DNA of 21,346 bases from Verrucomicrobiota bacterium (GCA_020853375.1 JADYZA010000062.1:1-21346); one strand, 5' to 3'. Numbered from the stretch's first letter, positions 7,311-15,478 are shown. Numbers and translations: made by a program. Notes: generated from the letters alone by a model not told the origin.

Positions 7311-8615
7311 ATGACTATTCGCACTCGTTTCGCTCCCAGCCCGACCGGCCATGTCCATATCGGTAACATGCGCGCCGCGATTTTCAACTGGCTCTATGCC
7401 CGCCATACCGGCGGAGAGTTTCTGCTTCGCGTCGAAGACACCGACCGCGAACGCTCCACGCCCGAAGCCATCAAGACGCTTCTCGAAGCAATGGACTGGC
7501 TCGGACTGAATGTGGACGAAGCCCCGCTTTACCAGTCCACCCGGATGGACGCGCACCTCGCCGCCGCCGAAAGACTGCTGGCGACCGGTCATGCCTATAA
7601 AGAGGACAAGGGCGGAACCGGGCAGGGCGAATGCATCATTTTCAAAATGCCCGGCACCGACATCGAATTCACCGATTTAGTCAAAGGCACGCTCAAAAAA
7701 ACGGCCGCCGATATGGCCGACTTCGTGATCGTCCGCTCCAACGGAACGCCGGTTTTCCACCTCGCCAATGTACTCGACGATATTGAACAGAAAATCACCC
7801 ACGTTATCCGTGGCGACGACCACGTCGAAAACACCTTCCGGCACATCGCACTCTATAAAGCGCTCGGTGCGCCGGTTCCGGAATTCGCCCACCTCCCAAT
7901 GATTATCAACGCGCAGGGCAAACCCTATTCGAAGCGCGACGGCGACGCCTTTGTCGGCGACTTCCAAAGCAAAGGATTTTTTGGCGACGCGTTATTTAAC
8001 TATCTGGCGCTTCTCGGCTGGTCGCCCGGCGACGAACGGGAAGTGATGACGCGGCAGGAAATGATCGATGCGTTTGATCTGGTGACCGTCCGCTCATCGC
8101 CCGCTCAGATGGATTCGCGGAAACTGCTCTGGATGAACGGCGAATATATGCGCGCGATGAAACCGGCGGACTTTTCCGCGCTTTGCCGCAACGAGCTGTT
8201 CGCCGCAGGCGTGAAGCCAGGCTGTAGCGCCGATGCCGTGTTTGCGCTGATGCAGGAACGAACCAAACTGCCGTCGGAAATTGTTCCCGCCACCGCATTC
8301 TTTTTTAGCGACGATTTTGAATACGACCAGAAGGCCGTTGAGAAAAAACTGGCGAAGCCGGAGACTTTCCAGACCTTGGAAAAAATCGCCGGAATTCTCC
8401 AAACACTGGAAGCCTTCGACAGCGAAACCGTCAATAAAGCGTTGCACGACTTTGTTGAGCAGGGCGGGTTGAAATTCGGCGACGTTATGCCGCCGCTGCG
8501 TATTGCGGTTTCCGGTCAGCAGTCCGGCCCTGATCTAGCCCCAGTGCTGGCAATTCTTGGTAAAGAAACCGTTCTTGCCCGCATTCGCGGAACCATCGTC
8601 CGCTTCAACGTATAG
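7311..8615 (+). CDS. gltX: Glutamyl-tRNA synthetase, compact form
   Basis: This class I synthetase charges tRNA-Glu with glutamate in the cytoplasm. The HIGH-type signature is HVHIGN at residues 14-19 inside RFAPSPTGHVHIGN, and the KMSKS-type loop is KPYSKR at 204-209, followed by the conserved NYLALLGWSPGD. At 434 residues it is short (E. coli has 471). The missing part is the Cys-rich insert that normally follows the AY motif: here AYKEDKGG at 95-102 runs within about 12 residues into IIFKMPG, so the CxC...C zinc site is absent. The C-terminal anticodon-binding half looks complete. The ATG at 7311 is preceded by heptamer repeats and no Shine-Dalgarno sequence. A gltX identity is favoured over glnS because of the KR-type loop and the overall bacterial GluRS alignment. 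Confidence 0.93.
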   Translation: MTIRTRFAPSPTGHVHIGNMRAAIFNWLYARHTGGEFLLRVEDTDRERSTPEAIKTLLEAMDWLGLNVDEAPLYQSTRMDAHLAAAERLLATGHAYKEDKGGTGQGECIIFKMPGTDIEFTDLVKGTLKKTAADMADFVIVRSNGTPVFHLANVLDDIEQKITHVIRGDDHVENTFRHIALYKALGAPVPEFAHLPMIINAQGKPYSKRDGDAFVGDFQSKGFFGDALFNYLALLGWSPGDEREVMTRQEMIDAFDLVTVRSSPAQMDSRKLLWMNGEYMRAMKPADFSALCRNELFAAGVKPGCSADAVFALMQERTKLPSEIVPATAFFFSDDFEYDQKAVEKKLAKPETFQTLEKIAGILQTLEAFDSETVNKALHDFVEQGGLKFGDVMPPLRIAVSGQQSGPDLAPVLAILGKETVLARIRGTIVRFNV

Positions 8616-8624
8616 AAAAACGGT

Positions 8625-8659
8625 TCCCGGTTCCGGAGGTTTTCCGAGCCGGGATTTTT
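8625..8659. terminator. Bidirectional terminator between gltX and gspD
   Basis: TCCCGG (8625-8630) pairs with CCGGGA (8649-8654), with partial inner pairing of TCCGGA with TTTTCCGA. A T-run follows at 8655-8659 and an A-run precedes at 8616-8620, so both converging units are served. The right T-run overlaps the gspD stop codon. Confidence 0.8.
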
Positions 8660-10916
8660 ATTGAACCGGAACCGCGTTCGTCGGAACGAGATCAGTAGAC
8701 GTTTCTTCTTCGTCCGTCTTCTTGTTCTTCCGGTCTTTTTTCTTCTCGACCTTCTTTTCCGGCTCGTCGTTGCGGAGCGGACTTTGCGACCAGCCGCGCG
8801 GCCACTCGGTCTTTTTGGAGTCAGAGGCTTCGTAAACACGCTTAGCTTCTTTCTGAGCCTGTTCCGGAGTTGTCAGCACGTACGGTGTCAGAAGAACGAC
8901 CAGTTCGCTGCGGGAAGCGGAGTTGTTACGTGTGCTGAACAGCCATCCAAGCACGGGAATGTCTCCAAGGATTGGAATTTTGCTGGCGCTCTTCGAGTCG
9001 GACTTGCGAATCAAGCCGCCCAGCACAACGGTGGAGCGATCCTGCACGGCGACCGTCGCGGTGATTTCACGTTTGGAAACGATTGGAACTTTATTGCCGT
9101 CAATGGTCACCTCTCCACCGACATCATCAGCCGTCTGGGTAATTTCCATCACCACAAACCCCTGCGGGTTAATGTTTGGGGTGACGGTGAGCGTCATGCC
9201 GATGTTGCGGTATTGATAGGTGGAGCGGGCGCTGTATCCATTGTTGATTGTGCCGGTGCCGCTATTGATAGAAGACGAAATGACCGGACGTTCTTCGCCC
9301 ACGGTGATCTTCGCTTCGGTGTTGTCCGTTGTCAGCACGACCGGCGTGGAGAGAATTCGGGCATTGCTGTCCGACTTCGTGGCGTTGATCAGCGCCTTCA
9401 TATTGATATTCGGGAAAATTCCGTAGTAGCTGAGGCCGCCTCCTAAGGCGCCGACGGCATCATTGGAGCTCCCTAAGCTACCTCCGTTTAAACCGCCAAG
9501 CTGGCGTATCGGGGATACTTTAAGAATATCTTCTGTTATTGAGCTGACGCTGGTTCCGTTCGTAGTTGTTGTGGTCTTAGTACCAATTTTTTCCGTACCT
9601 TTTTGCGTGTCATAGACCCACTTGATTCCCGTGGATAAATCATCGCCGAGGCCAACACTTAGGATGACCGCTTCAATCATGACCTGTTCGAGCATGACAT
9701 CGAGGCTGGTGATGACCTGCTTGATCGCTTCAATGTCCGATTTGCGACCCATCAGGAGCAGGGAGTTCGAGCGTTCGTCGGAAAGAATTTTGGTGTCGGC
9801 GGAGAGGCGGCCAATCGCGCTTTTCGCGGCGGGGCTGATTTCTTTTCCGGTGGGCTCGACGGCGCGCTGGATAATTTCGTCGACCGTTTTGCTTCCTTCC
9901 ACTTTCCCGGCGCCGGGAGCTTTGGTTTTTTCGCTGGCTTTGGCCGCGCCGACGAATTCATTCAGAATGCCGGAAATTTCTTTTGCCTTGGCGAATTCAA
10001 GGTTGATGACTTCCACGATGACGGCTGGATCAACCGGTACATCCAGCACTTTGATGATGTTGTCAAAGAAGCCGAAGTTGGCGGCTTTGGAAAAGATGAT
10101 GAGAATATTGGTGCGGTCGTCGGAGACGACTTTGACTTCGCCTTGAATCATTTCGGTCTGCTGCTCCGCCGCGCCTTCGGCTTCCACGACGTCCGCTTTC
10201 GGAGCGCGGATGACACCGGGTAGGGTGCGCACGTTGCCGACGACGGTCTGTTCGCCTTTTTTGGTTTTGGCCGCTTCGACCAGCTCTTTGAGTTTCCCGG
10301 CGATGGTGGTGGCTTCGGCGTATTTGAGCTGGTAGATGCGCGGCTCAATTTTTTCGGCAGGCTGATCCACCATACTGACGAGTTCAACAATGCGGGCGAT
10401 GTTGGCGGAGGTGTCGGTGACCAGAACGCTGTTAATGCGGTCCATCGGTATGATTTTTCCGTACCCGTGGACGAGGTGCTGGATGAGCGGCTGAACATCG
10501 GCGAAGACAACGAAGCGCAGAGGAATCACTTGGGTGATGAGCACGTCGGCTTCAGTATATTTTTTGTCGGCATCAAATGGTTTGATTTCCATCCCTTCCT
10601 GCCGGGCGTTGGCGATCGGCACCACTTTCAGGAATTTGTCGCCCATTGGAACGAGCGCGACTCCGTTCATCGAGAGAACGGTTTCGATGGCCTGCTTGGC
10701 TTCGTTTTGCGTGAGCTGGCGGCCTTTCAAGGTGATACGGGCGCTGAGGTCGGCCTGTTTGATGATGGTGCGGCCTGTCCATTCGCGGTAAAGCTCGACG
10801 GCTTGTTCCAGCGGCGCGTCTTCAAAGCTGAGCGAGATCAGCTGTTCCTGAGCCTGCGCCGGTAACACGGACGCGAGCAGGGCGGCGGTCAGAATTGTAA
10901 TCCATGTTGTTTTCAT
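8658..10916 (-). CDS. gspD: Type II secretion system secretin GspD
   Basis: The 752-residue secretin forms the outer-membrane exit ring. A signal peptide (KTTWITILTAALLASVLPAQA) is followed by an N0 domain (ISLSFEDAPLEQAVELY), several KH-like N repeats (SVLVTDTSANIARIVELV; DRTNILIIFSKA; ERSNSLLLMGRKSDIEAI) and the C-terminal secretin domain ending in KIPILGDIPVLGWLF, the family hallmark. The last 40 residues are a charged Lys/Glu tail, perhaps a docking segment. I chose ATG 10916 because AGGA lies 8 nt upstream; ATG 10922 is only 2 nt from it. It is the last gene of the operon, 14 nt after the gspM/pilO-like gene, and ends at a terminator. A type IV pilus secretin is excluded by the GspG-K context. 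Confidence 0.93.
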   Translation of the reverse strand: MKTTWITILTAALLASVLPAQAQEQLISLSFEDAPLEQAVELYREWTGRTIIKQADLSARITLKGRQLTQNEAKQAIETVLSMNGVALVPMGDKFLKVVPIANARQEGMEIKPFDADKKYTEADVLITQVIPLRFVVFADVQPLIQHLVHGYGKIIPMDRINSVLVTDTSANIARIVELVSMVDQPAEKIEPRIYQLKYAEATTIAGKLKELVEAAKTKKGEQTVVGNVRTLPGVIRAPKADVVEAEGAAEQQTEMIQGEVKVVSDDRTNILIIFSKAANFGFFDNIIKVLDVPVDPAVIVEVINLEFAKAKEISGILNEFVGAAKASEKTKAPGAGKVEGSKTVDEIIQRAVEPTGKEISPAAKSAIGRLSADTKILSDERSNSLLLMGRKSDIEAIKQVITSLDVMLEQVMIEAVILSVGLGDDLSTGIKWVYDTQKGTEKIGTKTTTTTNGTSVSSITEDILKVSPIRQLGGLNGGSLGSSNDAVGALGGGLSYYGIFPNINMKALINATKSDSNARILSTPVVLTTDNTEAKITVGEERPVISSSINSGTGTINNGYSARSTYQYRNIGMTLTVTPNINPQGFVVMEITQTADDVGGEVTIDGNKVPIVSKREITATVAVQDRSTVVLGGLIRKSDSKSASKIPILGDIPVLGWLFSTRNNSASRSELVVLLTPYVLTTPEQAQKEAKRVYEASDSKKTEWPRGWSQSPLRNDEPEKKVEKKKDRKNKKTDEEETSTDLVPTNAVPVQ

Positions 10917-10930
10917 ATCCATTGTCCTTT

Positions 10931-11458
10931 TTAGATTTTCTTGCGGTAGGCGCAATCAATAACCATGGAACCTTTTAAAATCCGGTCGCGCTGGGCATCG
11001 GGCTGGGCGTTGAGCTGGAGTACTTCGAAACGGATGCCTTGTTTCTGGATGTCGTAAAGAAACTTCACCAGCGCGTCGAGCGTTCCTTCCCAGTTACAGC
11101 TGACACCGAGTTCTTACAGCGTGCCGGTCTGTTCCTCGCGGTAAGGCTGAGTGCGTACCAGATCCAGTCCGTGATCGTCGGCGGTGCGTTTGATCTGTTT
11201 GAGCAGTTCGGCGGTGACCGCGGTTTTTTCGTCGAAAAGCGGAAGCTGAGAGTGAAGCTCTTCCAGCCGCGCATTCCAGGAGTCTTGCCCGGCCAGAATG
11301 CGTTTGTGCAGTTCAATCTGGTGGAGCAGGCGGGCTTTGTCTGTTTTCATTTGCCGCTGTGCGTCAATGCGCGATCCGGCCAACCAGTAGGTAAGGCCAA
11401 AAAGGATGGCGGTGAGCGCAAACAATCCAAGCAGAGTTTCGCGTTTGGAGATTTTCAT
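10931..11458 (-). pseudogene. gspM: GspM/PilO-like assembly protein interrupted by an in-frame TAA
   Basis: The frame from ATG 11458 begins with a short cytoplasmic stretch, one membrane segment (TLLGLFALTAILFGLTYWLAG), then a coiled-coil and periplasmic part, as in GspM/PilO proteins that hold GspL in the inner-membrane platform. Codon 115 is TAA (11114-11116). The same frame then stays open for 60 more codons (ELGVSCNWEGTLDALVKFLY and on) to a second TAA at 10931, and these look like the normal C-terminal ferredoxin-like half. One base change from a Tyr codon would explain the stop. It overlaps gspL by 4 nt (ATGA), and gspD follows. Either it is a real nonsense mutation, a sequencing error, or read-through. 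The truncated 114-residue product would lose most of its periplasmic domain. Confidence 0.75.
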
Positions 11459-12858
11459 GGTTTGACCGCCTTTCCATCCTTTGGAAGTTCGGCCGTGATG
11501 GAGAAGGTGGAAACCCTGCGGTCTTTAACCATCCGGGTGCTGACCGGCTGGTCTTTGACGCCGGAGAAAATTTTTGAAGCGCCGAGATTCTGGAAAAAGT
11601 CATAGACCGCTTCGGCGCGTCCGCTGGAACCGCGCAGGCTGATGGCCTCGCCTTTTTTGTAGGTGAAGGAGGCCAGCTCAACGTCGTCGGGCAGCGCGGC
11701 GGTGACTTCCCGCAGACATTCAAGAGCGGAACGGGAACGGTCGGCATATCTTTCGAGCGAGAGCATTTCCTCGCGGGCGGCCTGTGCGGCGCGGGCCGGG
11801 CCTTCATAGCGGGCGGCTTCTTTGCGCACCCGATTGTAGGCGGCCTGCTGGAAGGAGAATACGGCTCCCGTGATGGTGATGACGGCCAGCCAGATGCTAA
11901 GCACGGTGATGGAGGCGATGGTTCCGACCTGGATGAGCCGCTTGCGGCGCTGCAGGTCAATCCATTCGCGCGGCACCAGCTCAGCGTGGTGCAGGCGGCG
12001 CTCGGCGGTGCGAAGAGCCAATCCTTCGGAAACGGGAGGAATCGAATCGAGTCTGTGGAGGTTGATTGAACCGCCGCAATGTTGTCTGAGCAGATCGACG
12101 AGTTTTTCCGGAAAATCCGACTCGCTCCAAATCTCCAGCGCGCAGCCGCTGCAACGGCCATATTCAGCTTCAAGCGAAAGCAGGGTGTAGCGCATTTCCT
12201 CGACGATTTCGTGCATGACAGCTTCGTCAGTAAAGTCGTGGAAAAGTTCCAAGGATCGGAAACAGACCGGTACGCCGTCATCCACCACGATCATCGAAAA
12301 TTCGGTGTGTTCCTCCAGAATCAGCACCACGCGGCCCTGACAGGGAACTTGTCCGTGAGCAATCAGCAGACTCCACCACGCCAGCACTTCGGCATCGAGG
12401 CTGCGGATGTAAACATTCTGCGCTTTGAAAAGGTCGCCCAGCGCGTCCACTGTTTTGCGTTGCGCGGCGACGGCCAGCACACGGGAATGATTTTCGCTCT
12501 GGTGGAGAACTTCGTAGGAGACGGTCAGTTGATCAACCGGGAAAGGCGATATCTGATCCATTTGCAGATCCACCATGCTTTTCAGTTCCTGCGGATTGGT
12601 GGAAGGCAGTTCAAGCATGCGCATCAGCAGTTGGGAAGAAGGCAGAGAAACGGTCACCACGCCACGGAAGTTCCGGCGGATTTCAGCAAGCACTTCGGTC
12701 GGGAAAAGCGGCGCATCGGCCTGCTGGAAAAATCCCGGCGGAACCGGCAGGGAGCCTTCACGGATTTTTTCCGTTCCCTTGCGGTTTTTACGCAGCACGG
12801 CCCACTCGACGATTTCGTCGGTGTAGTGAATGCCGGTTGTATGACTAAATAGAATCAT
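11455..12858 (-). CDS. gspL: GspL-like inner-membrane platform protein (PilM-PilN-like fusion)
   Basis: The 467-residue protein links the cytoplasmic ATPase to the pseudopilus in the type II secretion inner-membrane complex. Residues 1-300 form an actin-like PilM/GspL domain (SLPSSQLLMRMLELP; DLQMDQISPFPVDQLTVSYE; the Ser-Leu-Asp-Ala segment at 153-156). One membrane helix spans about 308-333 (VGTIASITVLSIWLAVITIT), and a coiled coil plus PilN-like periplasmic domain follows (LPDDVELASFTYKKGEAISL). It starts at ATG 12858, overlapping the gspK stop by 4 nt, and its own stop overlaps the next ATG by 4 nt, so it is translationally coupled on both sides. The gene lies between gspK and gspM as in classical operons, which decides gspL over separate pilM and pilN. 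Confidence 0.85.
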   Translation of the reverse strand: MILFSHTTGIHYTDEIVEWAVLRKNRKGTEKIREGSLPVPPGFFQQADAPLFPTEVLAEIRRNFRGVVTVSLPSSQLLMRMLELPSTNPQELKSMVDLQMDQISPFPVDQLTVSYEVLHQSENHSRVLAVAAQRKTVDALGDLFKAQNVYIRSLDAEVLAWWSLLIAHGQVPCQGRVVLILEEHTEFSMIVVDDGVPVCFRSLELFHDFTDEAVMHEIVEEMRYTLLSLEAEYGRCSGCALEIWSESDFPEKLVDLLRQHCGGSINLHRLDSIPPVSEGLALRTAERRLHHAELVPREWIDLQRRKRLIQVGTIASITVLSIWLAVITITGAVFSFQQAAYNRVRKEAARYEGPARAAQAAREEMLSLERYADRSRSALECLREVTAALPDDVELASFTYKKGEAISLRGSSGRAEAVYDFFQNLGASKIFSGVKDQPVSTRMVKDRRVSTFSITAELPKDGKAVKP

Positions 12859-13865
12859 TCAGACACTTTTCCCTCAACCCAGAATAGAGGACGAGCCGCC
12901 TTTTCGCCCAGCACAAAAGGGAAGATACAGGAGATTTTACTCCGTACGCCGCCCACTTCTCCAATGGAGGTGATCGAAACATATTCCGGCGTAAGCGTGA
13001 AAAGGTTTGGCAGTTTCATGGCGGCTAGGTCTTTCGCGTCGATCCCGTCGTCGGCAGTGCCTTCTTTTCCATCCGGTCCGAGCCGCAACTCAAGAATTGC
13101 ATCAATCATTCCGTCGGAAATTTTCAGGCTGTTGAGTACGTTCGTTCCGGCGCTGTTTGGGTTGATCAGCCCGCTGCCCCACGTGGTGAGAAGATTCGCA
13201 ATGCCGGTGATGGGTTGATCCGTTTCTTTGCCGGGTGGTGTGCCGTAGAGAATTTCCGTCGTCCAGCCTTTGATCAGCAACAACTCATCCACCGTGTCGA
13301 TGGGCGCATTTTTACATTTATAGCCGCGCTTCCGGTAGAACGGATCGTCCGACTCCGCTCCGTTAAGGGTGTGAAGATCATCTTCATCCTGCCAGTCGTC
13401 CAGACAGTCGAGCAGGGTGTCCCATTCAGTGTTTGGAATACCGGCCTGTTCGAATAACAAACGCCATTCCTCGCGTTCCATTTTTTTAACGCACCGTTTG
13501 CCGTTTTCATAATCGATATGCAGCGTCACCGTGCCGTCGCCAAGATTTTCAGTGAAGTTCACCGGAAGCCCGGCGGCGATTTTGGCCGCCTCGTTCCGCC
13601 AGGGCTCGTCATAAACGATCTGTTCGCCGGGCATTTTTTTCTTATCCTCGAACGCGAGCATGAGTTTCGCCAGCTCGACACCTGCCAGCGCCAGCTGATC
13701 GGCTTTAAACCGTTTGCGTTGCAAGGTCATCATCTTCGCTTCCAGCTGCATCTCAAAGGCGAACATGCTGACAATCAGAGAAATGATGATGAGAATCCAC
13801 AGCACCACCACCAGCGCGCTGCCGCGCTTCATTTCGGATTTCTGATTACCGGTTGCCGATTGCAT
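12855..13865 (-). CDS. gspK: Type II secretion minor pseudopilin GspK
   Basis: GspK caps the pseudopilus tip with GspI and GspJ. The 336-residue length is much larger than other pseudopilins and typical of GspK. The N-terminal helix GSALVVVLWILIIISLIVSMFAFEM follows a short basic leader (MKRG) and lacks the usual Glu5, a known GspK trait. The segment LDDWQDEDDLHTLNGAESDD near the middle is the acidic, metal-binding type region of the family, followed by the helical TVDELLLIKGW. Two starts are possible: ATG 13865, which includes 11 residues encoded by heptamer repeats, or ATG 13832, giving the normal leader MKRG. Neither has a clear ribosome binding site; coupling from gspJ, ending 3 nt upstream of ATG 13865, favours the first. 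Confidence 0.9.
   Translation of the reverse strand: MQSATGNQKSEMKRGSALVVVLWILIIISLIVSMFAFEMQLEAKMMTLQRKRFKADQLALAGVELAKLMLAFEDKKKMPGEQIVYDEPWRNEAAKIAAGLPVNFTENLGDGTVTLHIDYENGKRCVKKMEREEWRLLFEQAGIPNTEWDTLLDCLDDWQDEDDLHTLNGAESDDPFYRKRGYKCKNAPIDTVDELLLIKGWTTEILYGTPPGKETDQPITGIANLLTTWGSGLINPNSAGTNVLNSLKISDGMIDAILELRLGPDGKEGTADDGIDAKDLAAMKLPNLFTLTPEYVSITSIGEVGGVRSKISCIFPFVLGEKAARPLFWVEGKVSE
13835..13862 (-). repeat. Degenerate heptamer repeat at the gspK start
   Basis: On the plus strand CGGATTT, CTGATTA, CCGGTTG and CCGATTG follow each other at exact 7-bp steps (consensus CNGATTN). The array lies between the two candidate start codons of gspK and is translated if ATG 13865 is used (residues SATGNQKS). 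Confidence 0.65.
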
Positions 13866-13868
13866 AAT

Positions 13869-14531
13869 TTACCGTGCTTCTGAAATGTTATTGGTGACGG
13901 GCGGGCCGAGTGGAATTTCGATGATCTGGCGGAACTTCACCGGTTCATCACCTTTTTTCGCAGGCTCAGTGTAGAGCGTAATTTCAACCAGACCGGGAAT
14001 GGCGTTGCTATATTCCCAAGTGTCTTTCCAGCCTTCCTCGCCTTGCTTGGTGTCGTACACTTTGCAGCTCAGTCCTTTGATGTTTTCGCTGACAAACCAG
14101 CTCTTCTTTTCCACCGTTTCTTCATCGGCAAGATAGGGCCATGCCTTGACGACCAGCCCTTCGATCCCATCGTCATTCTCACCGGCGCCAACTTGAACTC
14201 GGTGCAGGCCGTGAGAGAAAATATCTTCGCCCGGAGGAATAAACGCGCTGCTGGCCGTTACCCAGCTGATGGTGTGTTCGCCTTCGCCAGCGGAATTATT
14301 TTCAATCCGGAATCCACATTGTTCCTGTGAGTTCGTCAGCATCACCATCGACCGTAGAGCGGATGACAGTTGGCCCAGCACGAAATCGCCGTGATGCATC
14401 CGGTCCATCACGACCCGCGCGCCGCTCCACGAGCGTGTCACCGTCGAGAACAGTTGTCCGGCCACCGTCATGGCGATCGCAAGGATCACGACGGCGATCA
14501 TCACTTCAAGTAATGTGAAGCCGCGTTTCAA
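13869..14531 (-). CDS. gspJ: Type II secretion minor pseudopilin GspJ
   Basis: This 220-residue pseudopilin belongs to the tip complex with GspI and GspK. After the leader comes G-FTLLEVMIAVVILAIAMTVAG, a type III signal cleaved and N-methylated by the prepilin peptidase, with Glu5 present. The rest is the beta-rich domain (KGLSCKVYDTKQGEEGW). I place the start at TTG 14531: it has AGGAGGAG 2 nt upstream, gives the standard leader MKRG, and overlaps the gspI stop by 4 nt (TTGA), matching the other junctions of this operon. A longer TTG start at 14561 would overlap gspI by 34 nt with no advantage. Size and place between gspI and gspK support GspJ. Confidence 0.88.
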   Translation of the reverse strand: MKRGFTLLEVMIAVVILAIAMTVAGQLFSTVTRSWSGARVVMDRMHHGDFVLGQLSSALRSMVMLTNSQEQCGFRIENNSAGEGEHTISWVTASSAFIPPGEDIFSHGLHRVQVGAGENDDGIEGLVVKAWPYLADEETVEKKSWFVSENIKGLSCKVYDTKQGEEGWKDTWEYSNAIPGLVEITLYTEPAKKGDEPVKFRQIIEIPLGPPVTNNISEAR

Positions 14532-14929
14532 GGCTCCTCCTGTTGCGGGATATACCGCCAAACGGTGACTTCCTCAAAACTTTCGCGTCCGCGGTCTGAC
14601 CAGCTTACGCGGGTGCGGACGGTGTAAAGCCCTTTGCGGTATTCATCTTCCGGTTCGATAATTTCACGTTCCCAGCGATATCCTTTTTCATCACCAAAGG
14701 TTCCTGATTGAATTTCCGTATCAAGTTTTTCGCGGGGTAACGGGTTTTCCGCTTCGACCTGCTGAATGAGCCGCTGCGCGGTGCCGTAGCGTTGTGATTT
14801 GGAGATGATGGCCAGACAGCGCGCCGTCGCCAGCAAAAGTACGCCGGAGCCAATGCCGAGAATCACCACGGCCAGTAGGACTTCGATCAGTGTCAGTCCT
14901 TTTTTCCAATGGTTGGAATTTTTGTTCAC
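14528..14929 (-). CDS. gspI: Type II secretion minor pseudopilin GspI
   Basis: The 133-residue protein has leader MNKNSNHWKKG followed by LTLIEVLLAVVILGIGSGVL, a class III prepilin helix with Glu5, then a compact beta domain (YTVRTRVSWSDRGRESFEEV). The start is a GTG at 14929, fixed by a 4-nt overlap with the gspH stop (GTGA). In T2SS, GspI nucleates the tip complex with J and K. Its length and position in the H-I-J-K order support the call; sequence alone would not separate it from other minor pseudopilins. A TTCCAA-N3-TTGGAA palindrome lies inside the leader codons. Confidence 0.85.
   Translation of the reverse strand: MNKNSNHWKKGLTLIEVLLAVVILGIGSGVLLLATARCLAIISKSQRYGTAQRLIQQVEAENPLPREKLDTEIQSGTFGDEKGYRWEREIIEPEDEYRKGLYTVRTRVSWSDRGRESFEEVTVWRYIPQQEEP
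14904..14918. repeat. TTCCAA-TGG-TTGGAA palindrome in the gspI leader
   Basis: Perfect 6-bp arms around a 3-nt loop, embedded in the codons for SNHWK of the prepilin leader. It belongs to the same small family as 17393-17409. Confidence 0.55.
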
Positions 14930-15447
14930 CGTCCGGCCTCCGCGACGGTTGTTTTTCCGGAGATTGGATTGCAGATGACGGTTGAGTGCCGGTCGTCGCC
15001 TGCGCTGAATGTCACTTTGAATCCGTCGTTCATCCCGGCGGCGTAGAAATTAACGTTGTTGGTTTCGCCTGCGCTCACTTTTGAATCGGCAAGATTTTCG
15101 AACGAGCTGATTTTGATGTCCTCCGGCAGCTTACGGGAAGCTTCCGGACTGGCAACATTAGTTCCGCGCAGAAGAACCATTCGATTTTTCTCAAAGCGGA
15201 GTGTGCAGGTTTCCTGCTGGAGAATCGAAAGACTGCGGGCGTAGCGCGCCATCCGGACTGTGGAGCGAACGGCATCCGTCATCTGAGTGGATTTAAAGGT
15301 ACCCTTGAATTTCGGAATAACCACACCGGCGGCAATCAGGGTGATTACAACCACCAGCATCACCTCAATCAACGTGAACCCACGGGCGAAAGATGAAGTA
15401 TGAAAGATGAAGTATGAAAGAGGTTTTTTCATTTTTTCTGAATTCAT
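14926..15447 (-). CDS. gspH: Type II secretion minor pseudopilin GspH with repeat-expanded leader
   Basis: The 173-residue protein carries the prepilin motif G-FTLIEVMLVVVITLIAAGVV (cleavage after Gly23) and a C-terminal GspH/FimT-type domain (VRMARYARSLSILQQETCTL). GspH sits below the tip complex in the pseudopilus. Its leader is 23 residues, against about 6-10 in its neighbours; the extra part (PLSYFIFHTSSFA) is encoded by heptamer repeats. ATG 15447 is the first start after an in-frame TGA; ATG 15432, giving MKKPLSY, is an alternative. No close ribosome binding site is seen; AGGAAGAGAAGG lies about 25 nt upstream. The gap to gspG is 31 nt. Confidence 0.85.
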   Translation of the reverse strand: MNSEKMKKPLSYFIFHTSSFARGFTLIEVMLVVVITLIAAGVVIPKFKGTFKSTQMTDAVRSTVRMARYARSLSILQQETCTLRFEKNRMVLLRGTNVASPEASRKLPEDIKISSFENLADSKVSAGETNNVNFYAAGMNDGFKVTFSAGDDRHSTVICNPISGKTTVAEAGR

Positions 15448-15469
15448 CTTTCATCGTTCATAATTCATC
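15391..15469 (-). repeat. Facing heptamer arrays forming an inverted repeat around the gspH start
   Basis: On the plus strand AGATGAA and GTATGAA alternate twice at 15391-15418, and ATTCATC, TTTCATC, GTTCATA, ATTCATC follow at 15442-15469. The arms 15392-15418 and 15443-15469 are complementary at 23 of 27 positions around a 24-nt loop. In the mRNA the gspH ATG 15447 lies in one arm and ATG 15432 in the loop. Confidence 0.85.
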
Positions 15470-15478
15470 CTTCTCTTC

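Noticed and set aside
8661..9446. Plus-strand open frame of 261 codons opposite gspD
   Set aside because: Antisense to the secretin domain; would start within the terminator and has no recognisable fold.
12079..12852. Plus-strand open frame of 257 codons opposite gspL
   Set aside because: Antisense shadow of gspL; composition shows no domain and the minus frame is fixed by 4-nt overlaps on both sides.
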